DNA from: an uncultured Bacilli bacterium
Lineage (GTDB): Bacteria > Bacillota_I > Bacilli_A > RF39 > UBA660
Assembly: GCA_934149325.1 (NCBI GenBank)
Contig: CAKPEJ010000017.1
Span: 1 to 22,423 of the forward strand
Length of the DNA stretch: 22,423 nt
Direction: 5' to 3'
The translations under genes were made by a program, and so were the position numbers. The notes below the pieces were generated by a model, which was not told the origin of the DNA, did no database searches, and saw only the letters and a program-made list of their open reading frames with translations. This document shows positions 7,375-15,510 of this stretch, one piece after another. The first letter of the stretch is position 1. The number at the start of each line of letters is the position of its first letter.

Positions 7375-7951
7375 AAATTAAATAACTTTTATCTTTTAAT
7401 AACATTTTTGCATAGTCTTCATATAGTGCTTTAAATCTTTCATAATGAATAACTTCTCTTTGTCTTAAGAAAGATAAGGGTTCTAAAATATCAGGATCAT
7501 CAGTTAAATTCATTAAGTTTTCATATGTTGCTCTTGCTTTTTGTTCTGCAGCCATATCTTCAGCTAAATCAGCAAGAGGATCACCAGTTACTGCAAAATA
7601 AGCTGCTGTAAAAGGAACCCCATTTGAATTTTGTGGATATACTGAATTACCATGTTCAGTGTATTGAGAACCTAAACCTTCTTTTTCAAGCTCTTCAGGT
7701 GTAGCACCATCAAGTAATTGATATACCATTGCACTTATTATTTCAAGATGAGCCATTTCTTCAGTTGCAATATCTGAAAGTACAGCTTTTCCTCTATCAT
7801 CTGGCATTGTATATCTTTGATTTAAATATCTTAAAGTTGCTCCAAGTTCACCATTGGCACCACCATTTTGCGTAATTATATATTTTGCCATTTTTACATT
7901 TTTATTTTTTATATTTACAGGAAACTGTAATTTTTTTTCATATTTCCACAT
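7373..7951 (-). CDS. cotJC: Spore coat protein CotJC (manganese catalase family)
   Basis: Di-manganese ferritin-like four-helix protein of the spore coat, related to manganese catalase. The expected metal ligands are present: E35 in NGELGATLRYL, E65 and H68 in EEMAHLE, E136 in AAEQKAR and H169 in REVIHYERF. The loop with NGVPFTAAYF and the GDPLADL segment is typical of CotJC. At 192 aa it is full length. AGGAGG lies 5-6 nt before the ATG and overlaps the end of the upstream cotJB-like gene, so the two are translated as a unit. Its presence implies descent from an endospore former. Confidence 0.94.
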   Translation of the reverse strand: MWKYEKKLQFPVNIKNKNVKMAKYIITQNGGANGELGATLRYLNQRYTMPDDRGKAVLSDIATEEMAHLEIISAMVYQLLDGATPEELEKEGLGSQYTEHGNSVYPQNSNGVPFTAAYFAVTGDPLADLAEDMAAEQKARATYENLMNLTDDPDILEPLSFLRQREVIHYERFKALYEDYAKMLLKDKSYLI

Positions 7952-7960
7952 GATAACCTC

Positions 7961-8320
7961 CTAAAGTTTTTCCCATGGCCATGGACTATTTATCCATTGC
8001 CAAGGATATTTGTCTGTTATATTTACACTTATTGGTCCATATTTAGTTTCATACTCATTAGTTAAATTATTAGCCATTTCAGTATATTGATTATATAAAC
8101 CGATAGCCTGCATATCATTTGGGTATACATCTAAATATAAATTTAATTCATGAGCAGAAAATGCATATTTTTGTAATTCTAACATAAGACTTTGTCTTTC
8201 ATTTTCAGCTTTAACATTTGAGACATATTTATAAGGCCAAAAATAATTATCAAATAAATTTCCTCTATTAAATGCTTCACTTGGTGAAACTAGTTCTAAA
8301 TTATTGTTTGAATTGTTCAT
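7961..8320 (-). CDS. cotJB: CotJA-CotJB fusion-like spore coat protein
   Basis: The C-terminal ~85 residues are clearly CotJB: LMLELQKYAFSAHELNLYLD, then YPNDMQAIGLYNQY, YETKYGPISV and the end YPWQWINSPWPWE. CotJB on its own usually begins near LMLEL. Here about 35 extra residues precede it, including SPSEAFNRGNLF and WPYKY, which fit the short CotJA motif (sPeeAl.rGTLFPeLy.PY). No separate cotJA is present upstream, so the two small coat proteins seem joined. ATG at 8320 is preferred over ATG at 8329 because AAAGGA (minus strand, 8335-8330) is correctly spaced for it. It is the first gene of the operon with cotJC. The CotJB call is firm; the fusion is a motif-level inference. Confidence 0.88.
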   Translation of the reverse strand: MNNSNNNLELVSPSEAFNRGNLFDNYFWPYKYVSNVKAENERQSLMLELQKYAFSAHELNLYLDVYPNDMQAIGLYNQYTEMANNLTNEYETKYGPISVNITDKYPWQWINSPWPWEKL

Positions 8321-8387
8321 ATTAATCATCCTTTCAAAACATTTTATGATAATAGTTTAATTTTGTTTGTGTAAAAACCTATATGTA

Positions 8388-8416
8388 TTGAAATAAGAAC
8401 AAATGTTTTGTATAAT
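8388..8416 (+). promoter_or_regulatory. Y-polymerase promoter with embedded LexA-like SOS box
   Basis: TTGAAA (8388-8393), 17-nt spacer, TATAAT (8411-8416). Inside the spacer, 8397-8408 reads GAACAAATGTTT, which matches the Gram-positive LexA/DinR operator GAAC-N4-GTTC at seven of eight fixed positions. Repressor bound here would cover the space between -35 and -10, which suits an SOS-inducible translesion polymerase. Confidence 0.72.
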
Positions 8417-8434
8417 TATATTGAGGTGACTGTT

Positions 8435-9619
8435 ATGGATAGAATTATATTACATATAGATGTTAATAGTGCTTTTTTGTCATGGTCTGCCATAAAGTTA
8501 CTAAAAGAAGGTTTTAATAAAGATATAAGAAATGAAATTTCTGTAATAGCAGGAGATCCAAATAAAAGACATGGTGTAATAGTTGCAGCTAGTATACCAG
8601 CGAAAAAAATAGGAATTAAACCTCCAATAAATTTATTTGAAGCAAGAAAAAAAACTAGAGATTTAATTGTAGTAAAACCTGATTATCAATTTTATAAAAA
8701 ATGTTCTGAAAATATGATTAATTTTTTAAAAAGTTTATTTCCAGAAATACAACAATATTCTATTGATGAATGTTTTATTGATTATACTACCATGAAAAAA
8801 ATTTATGGAGATGAAGTAAAATTTGCATATAAATTAAAGAATGAAATATATAAAAGATTTGGTTTTACAGTAAATATAGGTATAGGAAATAACAAGTTAT
8901 CAGCAAAAATGGCATCGGATTTTGAAAAGCCTAATAAAGTTCATACTTTATATAAATATGAATTTAAAAATAAGGTTTGGAATAAAGATATTTCAGAACT
9001 TTTTATGGCTGGAAAATCATCATGTAAAAAACTTAGAGAATTAAATATAAATACAATAGGTGAACTTGCAAATTCTGATTATGATATGCTTATTCGTAAT
9101 TTAAAAAGCCAAGGAAAATTATTATATGAATATGCAAATTGTATTGATGAGAGTAGAGTAGAACCTGATATGTATGAAGAAAGAAAATGTATTGGGTTAT
9201 CTAGAACTCTTGAGTATGATTCAAATGATAAAGAATTATTATTTAGTTATTTATATGATTTTTCAAAAGAAATTTCAAAAAAACTAAGAGATAAAAAAGT
9301 ATATGCTAATACCATAATAATAACAATTAGAAATAATGAATTTAAAACCATTAATCATCAAGGAAAATGCATAAATGCAGTAAATTTAACAGATGACATA
9401 TTTGAAAAAGCAAAACAATTATTTTTAAATATATGGGATAAGGAACCAATTAGATTAATTGGCCTTAGAGTAACTGATTTTACAAGTACTAATTCAATTC
9501 AACTTTCTATATTTGATAAAAATAATGACAAACATGAAAAAGAACAGCTTCAGAAAATTGTAGATGACATAAACAACAAATTAGGCAATTCTTCAGTAAT
9601 GCTTGGTGTAAAAAAATAG
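8435..9619 (+). CDS. dinB: Y-family DNA polymerase (DinB/UmuC type)
   Basis: Error-prone translesion DNA polymerase. The palm carboxylates are in place: D9 in LHIDVNSAFLSW, and D111-E112 in SIDECFID. The fingers contain GVIVAASIPAKKIGI, and the helix-hairpin-helix region with GIGNNKLSAKMASDF follows. The little-finger domain occupies about residues 240-350. QLSIF (about 356-360) matches the beta-clamp-binding pentapeptide QLxLF, so it should be recruited to the sliding clamp. Length (394 aa) is normal. The start is ATG at 8435, after GAGGTG; a TTG at 8408 overlaps the -10 and is not the start. A LexA-like box in the promoter suggests damage induction. DinB versus YqjW/UvrX subtype is not settled. 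Confidence 0.93.
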   Translation: MDRIILHIDVNSAFLSWSAIKLLKEGFNKDIRNEISVIAGDPNKRHGVIVAASIPAKKIGIKPPINLFEARKKTRDLIVVKPDYQFYKKCSENMINFLKSLFPEIQQYSIDECFIDYTTMKKIYGDEVKFAYKLKNEIYKRFGFTVNIGIGNNKLSAKMASDFEKPNKVHTLYKYEFKNKVWNKDISELFMAGKSSCKKLRELNINTIGELANSDYDMLIRNLKSQGKLLYEYANCIDESRVEPDMYEERKCIGLSRTLEYDSNDKELLFSYLYDFSKEISKKLRDKKVYANTIIITIRNNEFKTINHQGKCINAVNLTDDIFEKAKQLFLNIWDKEPIRLIGLRVTDFTSTNSIQLSIFDKNNDKHEKEQLQKIVDDINNKLGNSSVMLGVKK

Positions 9620-9626
9620 TGAATTA

Positions 9627-9635
9627 TGATATAAT
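9627..9635 (+). promoter_or_regulatory. Extended -10 promoter for the 9654 gene and tex
   Basis: TG (9627-9628), one base, TATAAT (9630-9635), just after the polymerase stop. AAAGGTGA and ATG at 9654 follow. No good -35 is seen. Confidence 0.55.
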
Positions 9636-9653
9636 TTATAAAGGTGATAAAAT

Positions 9654-10196
9654 ATGAATGAAAAGATAGCAGCAATTATAATATCTGGGAATGAATCTTT
9701 TAAAAAGAAAAATGGAGAAACTGATGTATTACTATTTGATGAAAGTAATAAAAATATAAATATAAAAACAGATGATGATATTTTTTCTCTTAAAGAAAAT
9801 ATAGATAAATTAGATGTTGAACAAAATGATGAAAAATATCATATTAATCTAATTAAAAATTATTTAAAGAGTAATTTTTGTAAAGAGTTTACAGGCCTTA
9901 ATTTAGACAGATTTGTGCCATCAAATTGTTTTTCCTTATATAAAATTTTTTCATCATTTGGAAACATTTTAATAATTAATTCAATTTATATGATTCCTAT
10001 TTTTTGTCCTAAAATAGAAAATTTAACAGATGATCAAATTAATTCGTTAAAAAGATTATCAGAAATTATGGCGGATAATACTAATGTTGATATAGTTTTT
10101 ATAAGTTCAAATTTAAAAGAAATAGATGAATTTAGTGGAAATTACGATGAAATGATAAAATACATCGAAGAAAAAAGAAAGGTAAAAAGATACTAA
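9654..10196 (+). CDS. Uncharacterised protein translationally coupled to tex
   Basis: Not recognised. The 180-aa product starts MNEKIAAIIISGNESF, a hydrophobic strand, then an acidic variable stretch (about residues 20-60). The C-terminal half has alternating hydrophobic strands and helices: NILIINSIYMIPIF, a helix LTDDQINSLKRLSEIM, then VDIVFISSNLKEID. This resembles a nucleotide-binding alpha/beta layout, but there is no Walker A motif. AAAGGTGA precedes the ATG, and its own promoter is visible. The stop overlaps the tex start by one base (TAATG), so the two are probably made together. Function unknown. Confidence 0.75.
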   Translation: MNEKIAAIIISGNESFKKKNGETDVLLFDESNKNINIKTDDDIFSLKENIDKLDVEQNDEKYHINLIKNYLKSNFCKEFTGLNLDRFVPSNCFSLYKIFSSFGNILIINSIYMIPIFCPKIENLTDDQINSLKRLSEIMADNTNVDIVFISSNLKEIDEFSGNYDEMIKYIEEKRKVKRY

Positions 10197-12349
10197 TGAA
10201 TAAAGAAATAATAAATGAAATAGCGCTTAATTTAAATATAAAAGAAAATCAAGTAATAAATACACTTAAATTGTTAGAAGAAGGAAATACAATACCTTTT
10301 ATAGCAAGATATAGAAAAGAAGCTACAAATAATCTTGATGAAGAACAAATTAGGAAAATAAGTGAAGTTTACGAATATCAAGTAAATTTATTAAAGAGAA
10401 AAGAAGATGTAATTAGATTAATAGATGAAAAAGGTTTATTAACCGATGAACTTAAAAATCAAATTATGAAAGCAAATAAACTTGTTGAAGTAGAAGATTT
10501 ATATAGACCATATAAAGAAAAGAAAAAAACAAAAGCAACTGATGCAATAAAAAATGGATTAGAACCACTTGCAAAAATGATAATGTCTTTTCCAGTAACG
10601 GGTAATATAGATAATCTAGTTAGTAAATTTATCAATGAAAATGTAAAAACAAAAGAAGAAGCAATAGAGGGGGCAGGATATATAATTGCTGAATTTATAA
10701 GCGATAATGCTTTTTTTAGAAAATGGATAAGAAATTATGTATTTAGAAATGGTATTATTAAAACAAAAGAAAAAAAAGATCATTCAGATGATAAAAAAAT
10801 ATATGAAATGTATTATTCATATGAAGAAAAAGTGTATACTATAAAATCACATAGAGTACTTGCAATTAATAGAGCAGAAGATGAAAAAGTAATTACTGTT
10901 TCTATTGATTTTAATAAAGAAGAAGTATATTCTTATTTAGAAAAGAAAATTATAAAAAATAATGAAAGTTTTGTTGTAGATATTGTAAAAGATTCAATCA
11001 AAGATAGTTGTAAAAGATTAATATTTCCTTCAATAGAAAGAGAAATAAGAAGTGAATTAACTGAAAAAGCAAATATAGATGCTATAGATAATTTTGGCAA
11101 AAATTTAGAAAGTTTATTACTTCAACCTCCTATGAAAGAAAAGGTTGTATTAGCTTTTGATCCAGGTTTTACTAATGGGTGCAAATTAGCTATTATTGAT
11201 CAAACAGGTAAATATTTATGTTCCACAGTAATTAAACCATTTACAGGCTCAAATGTTTCCTTACAGCAAAGTGAAATTGTAGTTAAAAAATTAATAAATG
11301 ATTATAAAGTTGATATAGTGGCTATAGGTAATGGTACTGCCTCAAGAGAAAGTGAAAAATTTATAGTAGATATTATAAAAAGCATTCCTACTAATGTAGA
11401 ATATATCATTGTTAATGAAGCAGGGGCATCTATTTATAGTACTGAAAAAATTGCTATAGAAGAATTTCCAAATTTATCTCCAAACGAGAGAAGTGCTGTT
11501 TCAATTGGTAGAAGACTTCAAGATCCTTTATCAGAACTTGTTAAAATTCCACCAGAAGGAATAGGAGTAGGATTATATCAACATGATGTACCACAAAAAG
11601 CATTAAAAGAAAGTCTAGATTTTGTCGTTAGTAAAGCTGTTAATAGTGTAGGAGTAAATATTAATACAGCAAGTTCATCTTTATTAAAATATGTATCAGG
11701 GTTTACTAAAAGAAATATTGATAAAATAATTAATTATAGAAATGAAAAGGGAAAGATTAGGTCAAGAGAAGAAATAAGAAAGGCTAAATTATTAAGTGAT
11801 AAAACTTTTGAACAAGCAATTGGTTTTTTAAGAATTGTTGATGGGGAAAATATTTTAGATGTTACTTCTATCCACCCAGAAAGTTATGACATAACAAAGA
11901 AATTGTTAGAAAAATTAAATTTAAGTTTAGAAGATATTGGAACAGAAAAACTAATTTTAAAATTAGATAGTATAAATATAGATGAAACTGTAAAAGAGTT
12001 AAATACCGATTTTTATACTTTAGAAGATATAATTAAATCATTAAAAAAACCAAATAGAGATCCACGTGATAATATGCCAAAACCATTATTAAAAAGTGAT
12101 ATTTTAAAAATAGAAGATTTGAAAAAAGGAATGGAATTAGAAGGAACAGTTAGAAATGTAGTTGATTTTGGTGCATTTATTGATATAGGGTTACACAATG
12201 ATGGTTTAGTACATATATCAAAAATAACTGATAGATATATAAAGCATCCTTCTGAAGAATTAAGTGTTGGTGATATAGTAACATGTTATGTTGATGAAAT
12301 ATTTCCTGATAAAGAAAAAGTTTCACTTACTATGATAAAACCTGAATAA
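10196..12349 (+). CDS. tex: Tex-family transcription accessory / RNA-binding protein
   Basis: Cytoplasmic nucleic-acid-binding protein of 717 aa, full length for the family. The N-terminal helical Tex domain shows GNTIPFIARYRKEAT and LYRPYKEKKKTKA. A YqgF-like RNase H fold begins near residue 317 (VVLAFDPGFTNGCKLAII). The conserved EAGASIYS and RSAVSIGRRLQDPLSELVKI motifs follow, and then a helix-hairpin-helix region (about 480-550, SVGVNINTASSSLLKYVSG). A C-terminal S1 domain (about 642-717, GTVRNVVDFGAFIDIGLHN) completes the standard order. Tex proteins act in transcription and RNA metabolism, and in some pathogens affect toxin genes. It overlaps the preceding gene by one base. No clear terminator follows. 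Confidence 0.96.
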   Translation: MNKEIINEIALNLNIKENQVINTLKLLEEGNTIPFIARYRKEATNNLDEEQIRKISEVYEYQVNLLKRKEDVIRLIDEKGLLTDELKNQIMKANKLVEVEDLYRPYKEKKKTKATDAIKNGLEPLAKMIMSFPVTGNIDNLVSKFINENVKTKEEAIEGAGYIIAEFISDNAFFRKWIRNYVFRNGIIKTKEKKDHSDDKKIYEMYYSYEEKVYTIKSHRVLAINRAEDEKVITVSIDFNKEEVYSYLEKKIIKNNESFVVDIVKDSIKDSCKRLIFPSIEREIRSELTEKANIDAIDNFGKNLESLLLQPPMKEKVVLAFDPGFTNGCKLAIIDQTGKYLCSTVIKPFTGSNVSLQQSEIVVKKLINDYKVDIVAIGNGTASRESEKFIVDIIKSIPTNVEYIIVNEAGASIYSTEKIAIEEFPNLSPNERSAVSIGRRLQDPLSELVKIPPEGIGVGLYQHDVPQKALKESLDFVVSKAVNSVGVNINTASSSLLKYVSGFTKRNIDKIINYRNEKGKIRSREEIRKAKLLSDKTFEQAIGFLRIVDGENILDVTSIHPESYDITKKLLEKLNLSLEDIGTEKLILKLDSINIDETVKELNTDFYTLEDIIKSLKKPNRDPRDNMPKPLLKSDILKIEDLKKGMELEGTVRNVVDFGAFIDIGLHNDGLVHISKITDRYIKHPSEELSVGDIVTCYVDEIFPDKEKVSLTMIKPE

Positions 12350-12418
12350 ATTTTATGAATTATATTGAAATAAAAGGAATATTATGATAGTATAATAACT
12401 CGTGAAAGGATTGATGAC

Positions 12419-13012
12419 ATGAAAGTTAGAGTAACAGAGCAAATTAGGGATGATTTCAAAGTAGCGTCATTTCACAAATTAGATTTATTAAAATTACAAA
12501 TAAAAAGTTTAAATAATGAGATTGAAATATTAGAAGAAGAGTTTTCAGTTTGGAAAGAAATGTATTTATCTGACAAAACAAAAACATCTCAAGTATTAGT
12601 AACAAGTAATGATAGTGAAATGCATATTCTTATTGATAAATTATCAGAAATAAAATTAAGAATTTCTGAACTTCATGAAAAAGTTGAAGAATCAGAAGCA
12701 AAAACAGGTAAAGTAGATCCAGCTATAAAGAAGGAATATGACTTACTTTTACCAGTTTTAAGAGAAGACTTAGAAATAATCCAAGAAAAAATTAATAAAG
12801 CTGATAAAGCCAATGAATTATTTTTAGAAAATTTTAATGAGTTAGAAGCAGAATATAAAAAATGCAGACAAGAATTAAAAAATAAAAATAAAGAATTGTT
12901 AAAGCTAACAAATTTATATAAAAAAATATTAAAAAATGTAAAAAATGTGGATGAGTTATGTGAAAAAAATAAAAAAATTCCACAAAGAAAATTAGAACTT
13001 ATTAAATTCTAA
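12419..13012 (+). CDS. Uncharacterised coiled-coil protein
   Basis: Not recognised as a named family. The 197-aa product is almost entirely charged helix with heptad-like spacing of Leu/Ile: about residues 17-50 (KLDLLKLQIKSLNNEIEILE), 62-95 and 110-185. These are separated by a short non-helical stretch with TSQVLVTSNDSEMH and by KTGKVDPAIKKEYDLL. There is no signal peptide or membrane segment. TTGAAA near 12367 and TATAAT about 20 nt further suggest its own promoter; GAAAGGA lies upstream of the ATG. The stop codon is inside the terminator hairpin. A structural or scaffolding role is the only reasonable guess. Confidence 0.75.
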   Translation: MKVRVTEQIRDDFKVASFHKLDLLKLQIKSLNNEIEILEEEFSVWKEMYLSDKTKTSQVLVTSNDSEMHILIDKLSEIKLRISELHEKVEESEAKTGKVDPAIKKEYDLLLPVLREDLEIIQEKINKADKANELFLENFNELEAEYKKCRQELKNKNKELLKLTNLYKKILKNVKNVDELCEKNKKIPQRKLELIKF

Positions 13013-13020
13013 TTTTTTTT
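12989..13020 (+). terminator. Intrinsic terminator overlapping the coiled-coil gene end
   Basis: Perfect 9-bp stem AAATTAGAA (12989-12997) and TTCTAATTT (13007-13015), followed by five more Ts. The TAA stop (13010-13012) lies in the right arm. Confidence 0.78.
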
Positions 13021-13048
13021 ATGTTAAAATAGTTTTATGGTGGTAAAT

Positions 13049-13402
13049 ATGAATATAGATAAAATATTAGAATCTTTATCTAAGTCTAAATTTAGAAGTA
13101 GTTTTTATTTAAAAAATAATGATATAGAATATATAGATAAAAAGGGAATAAAAAAAATAAAAGAACATGCTTATGATTTTATAAATAAAAGACTAGCCCC
13201 TAAATACATACAAAATGATGGAAAACAAACTCCAATGAGAGGACATCCTGTTTTTGTTGCACAACATGCAACTGCAACATGTTGTAGAGGATGTTTATAT
13301 AAGTGGCATCATATAGAAAAGAATAAAGAATTAAGTAAAGAAGAAATAGATTACATAGTAAGTGTAATAATGAAATGGATAGAAAAAAAATATAATAAAT
13401 AA
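13049..13402 (+). CDS. DUF4186 family protein
   Basis: Small cytoplasmic protein of 117 aa that matches DUF4186 along nearly its whole length. SKFRSSFYL is at residues 13-21, then KRLAPKYIQNDGKQTPMRGH, VFVAQHATATCCRGCLYKWH (residues 68-87) and the C-terminal helix EEIDYIVSVIMKWI. The Cys78-Cys79-x2-Cys82 cluster, with His73 and His87 nearby, suggests a metal site; the biochemical role is unknown. The start at 13049 follows GGTGG; the upstream ATG at 13037 overlaps that site and adds only four residues. It ends 17 nt before the next gene and could share its transcript. Confidence 0.9.
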   Translation: MNIDKILESLSKSKFRSSFYLKNNDIEYIDKKGIKKIKEHAYDFINKRLAPKYIQNDGKQTPMRGHPVFVAQHATATCCRGCLYKWHHIEKNKELSKEEIDYIVSVIMKWIEKKYNK

Positions 13403-13419
13403 AAAAAGAGGTGAGATAA

Positions 13420-14205
13420 ATGAATGAAATTATAATTGTTAGTAATGATATATGTTTAGTAAAACAAATAATATATACTGTCAATAAAGTTTATAAAAAG
13501 AAAAACTCACCAATCATAAATATTTATAATTTTAAAGAAATAAAAAAGAATTCTCATGATGTTCTTAAAAGGAAGAATGTTTTATATTTTTTTGATATAA
13601 ATTCTATAGAAGAAGATGTTATGGATATTTTAAGAAAAAATAAAAAATATATGATAAGTAGTAAAATTATTTTTATAAGTATAAGTGATAATTATAGATG
13701 TTTATCACAAAGTCATATCTATTCATATATAAAAAAGGATACAAATTTATATAAGGAATTATATGAAATAATTTTTAATATAAAAAATAATTTTGAATGT
13801 AAGAAGAATATATCAAATAATGAAACTCCAGTAATATTAAATATTAATAAAATAGATTCAATATATAAATGGCCAAATGATTTATTATCTATATATTATA
13901 AAGGTAAAAATAATATTCTATTGCCTATAGATGATGTATCAAAAATTATAAAAACAGATGTGTTTTATACACCAAAAAAAGAATTAACTAATAAAAGAAA
14001 AACTTATGATGATTCATTTAAACAATTAATAGTAGATCTATATTTGATATATCATATTGATCATAAAATAATATCAGATTATTTTAAAGTTGATATTAAA
14101 GACATAAAAAGATGGTCTGAATTAAAAAAATATAATAAAAAAAGAAGTTTTATTAAAGTAATAATAGGAAAAATACTTATAAAAAAATACTTAAAAAATA
14201 AATAG
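13420..14205 (+). CDS. Diverged AgrA-like response regulator with extra C-terminal helix-turn-helix
   Basis: Probable transcription regulator of 261 aa in three parts. Residues 1-120 look like a receiver domain: IIIVSND (N9-D10) as acidic corner, FFDINS with D59 as phosphoacceptor, IIFISIS with Ser at the switch position, and YSYIKKD with the conserved Lys. Residues 137-190 (VILNINKIDSIYKWPNDL to FYTPKKELTNK) resemble a degenerate LytTR domain. Residues 195-237 (YDDSFKQLIVDLYLI, then IISDYFKVDIKDIKRW) look like the helix-turn-helix of IS3-type transposase OrfA proteins. GAGGTGA precedes the ATG. It lies 15 nt upstream of an AgrC-like sensor and is surely its partner. The receiver call is fairly firm; both output calls are inference. 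Confidence 0.72.
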   Translation: MNEIIIVSNDICLVKQIIYTVNKVYKKKNSPIINIYNFKEIKKNSHDVLKRKNVLYFFDINSIEEDVMDILRKNKKYMISSKIIFISISDNYRCLSQSHIYSYIKKDTNLYKELYEIIFNIKNNFECKKNISNNETPVILNINKIDSIYKWPNDLLSIYYKGKNNILLPIDDVSKIIKTDVFYTPKKELTNKRKTYDDSFKQLIVDLYLIYHIDHKIISDYFKVDIKDIKRWSELKKYNKKRSFIKVIIGKILIKKYLKNK

Positions 14206-14220
14206 AAAGGAGATAAGAAT

Positions 14221-15444
14221 ATGCAGAGTATATATATTGTAATAGCAGCTTTATTTGTATATTATATTTCTTATTTAAATATTTCATTTTTATTAAACAA
14301 AAATGTTAAAAAGATATATTTAATAATTGGAACTATATTATTTTCTTTCCTTTATTATATACCTTCATTTTTTAAGATAATTTTTCAGTATTTTATTTTT
14401 ATATTCTTATTTTATAGTACAACAAAAAACTTTTGCAAATTATTTAATGCTGTAACACTAAATATACTTTCTCAGTGTATTACAGAAGCTGTTATATCTT
14501 TGATACTTATACTATTAAATATTAAACCAAATGGTAATTATATTTTACTAACAACAATTGTATGTTCTATTTTTTCTTATATTATAATCAGAAGTAAATC
14601 TTTTATTAAAATATGGAATTATATAAAAGATGAATTAAAAGTTCAAACAATGTTAATTATATTCTTTATTGGTTTATGTTTAATGTATATATATACATCT
14701 TATAAAAATGATTTTCTTAGTAGTTCAATTTTAACAATATTTGTTCTTATACTTATATTCTTATTAATAAGACAAATAAGTTTTAATTATGGTATTGAAA
14801 AAGAATATAATCAACTTTATAAATATTTGAAAAATTATGAAGAACTTCTATCACAAAGAGTTATTGATAAGCATACATATCTAAATAATTTAATTTTATT
14901 AAAACAAATGTTATCAGATCAAAAAATGGCAAAAAAATATATAGATACACTACTAAAAGACGAGGATAATATTTTGTATGAAAGTGTATTAAAAGAAGTA
15001 TCAAAAATTGATATTCAGGCTGTAAAAGGCTTATTGTATTATAAATTAACTAATTGTATTAAATGTGGAATTGATTGTATTTTAAATGTTGACTATAAAA
15101 TAAAATCATATAAAATTTCTGATGATTTAAATATGAATATTACTAAAATTTTATCTATTATGATTGATTTGGCAGAGAATGAATGCTTGAAGTTAGATCA
15201 AAAAAATTTAAGTATATATATATATGAAGAAAATAAAAAGATTATTTTTGAGGTTTCTAATACAATTGGAGAAACATTAAATTTAAATATGTTGTTAAGA
15301 AAAAATGGTGAAAAAAATAAAATAAATACATATAAAATACATCAAATTTATAATGAAATTAAAAAAAATGAAAAATTAGATTTCAAAAATGAGGTACATG
15401 ATGATGTATTTATTCAAAGATTAATAGTAAATTGTAATGAATAA
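14221..15444 (+). CDS. AgrC-like sensor with degenerate ATPase domain
   Basis: Membrane sensor of 407 aa. Residues 1-190 hold six to seven hydrophobic helices, as in AgrC-type peptide-pheromone receptors. A coiled linker (190-215) leads to the dimerisation helix, where H218 in DKHTYLNNLILLKQML fits the HPK10 phospho-acceptor box. The C-terminal ATP domain is eroded. Where the family has (L/I)DNAIEA, this has MIDLAENEC with Leu317 at the Mg-binding Asn, although VSNTIGE (345-351) is kept. No GxGxGL box follows: the region reads KNGEKNKINTYKIHQIY. It may bind a ligand and signal without kinase activity, or be diverging. AAAGGAGAT gives a strong start. No AgrB or AgrD gene is visible. Confidence 0.78.
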   Translation: MQSIYIVIAALFVYYISYLNISFLLNKNVKKIYLIIGTILFSFLYYIPSFFKIIFQYFIFIFLFYSTTKNFCKLFNAVTLNILSQCITEAVISLILILLNIKPNGNYILLTTIVCSIFSYIIIRSKSFIKIWNYIKDELKVQTMLIIFFIGLCLMYIYTSYKNDFLSSSILTIFVLILIFLLIRQISFNYGIEKEYNQLYKYLKNYEELLSQRVIDKHTYLNNLILLKQMLSDQKMAKKYIDTLLKDEDNILYESVLKEVSKIDIQAVKGLLYYKLTNCIKCGIDCILNVDYKIKSYKISDDLNMNITKILSIMIDLAENECLKLDQKNLSIYIYEENKKIIFEVSNTIGETLNLNMLLRKNGEKNKINTYKIHQIYNEIKKNEKLDFKNEVHDDVFIQRLIVNCNE

Positions 15445-15510
15445 TTATTAGGTTCAAGCAATATGAATATATTCTTTTATTTCATACTATATAACAAGAG
15501 GTGTTTTTTT

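Noticed and set aside
8330..8348. A sporulation sigma-E/K -10 (CATAAAAT on the minus strand) for the cotJ operon
   Set aside because: The predicted start would fall inside the Shine-Dalgarno site and no convincing -35 is present.
13200..13484. Minus-strand reading frame over the DUF4186 gene, rich in Ile/Leu/Tyr
   Set aside because: It is antisense to a well-conserved gene, has no ribosome-binding site, and its hydrophobicity is an artefact of A+T-rich complement.
13420..15510. A hidden agrD-type peptide gene near the sensor/regulator pair
   Set aside because: The gaps at 14206-14220 and 15445-15510 are too short, and no small frame with an amphipathic leader, Cys/Ser core and acidic tail is visible.
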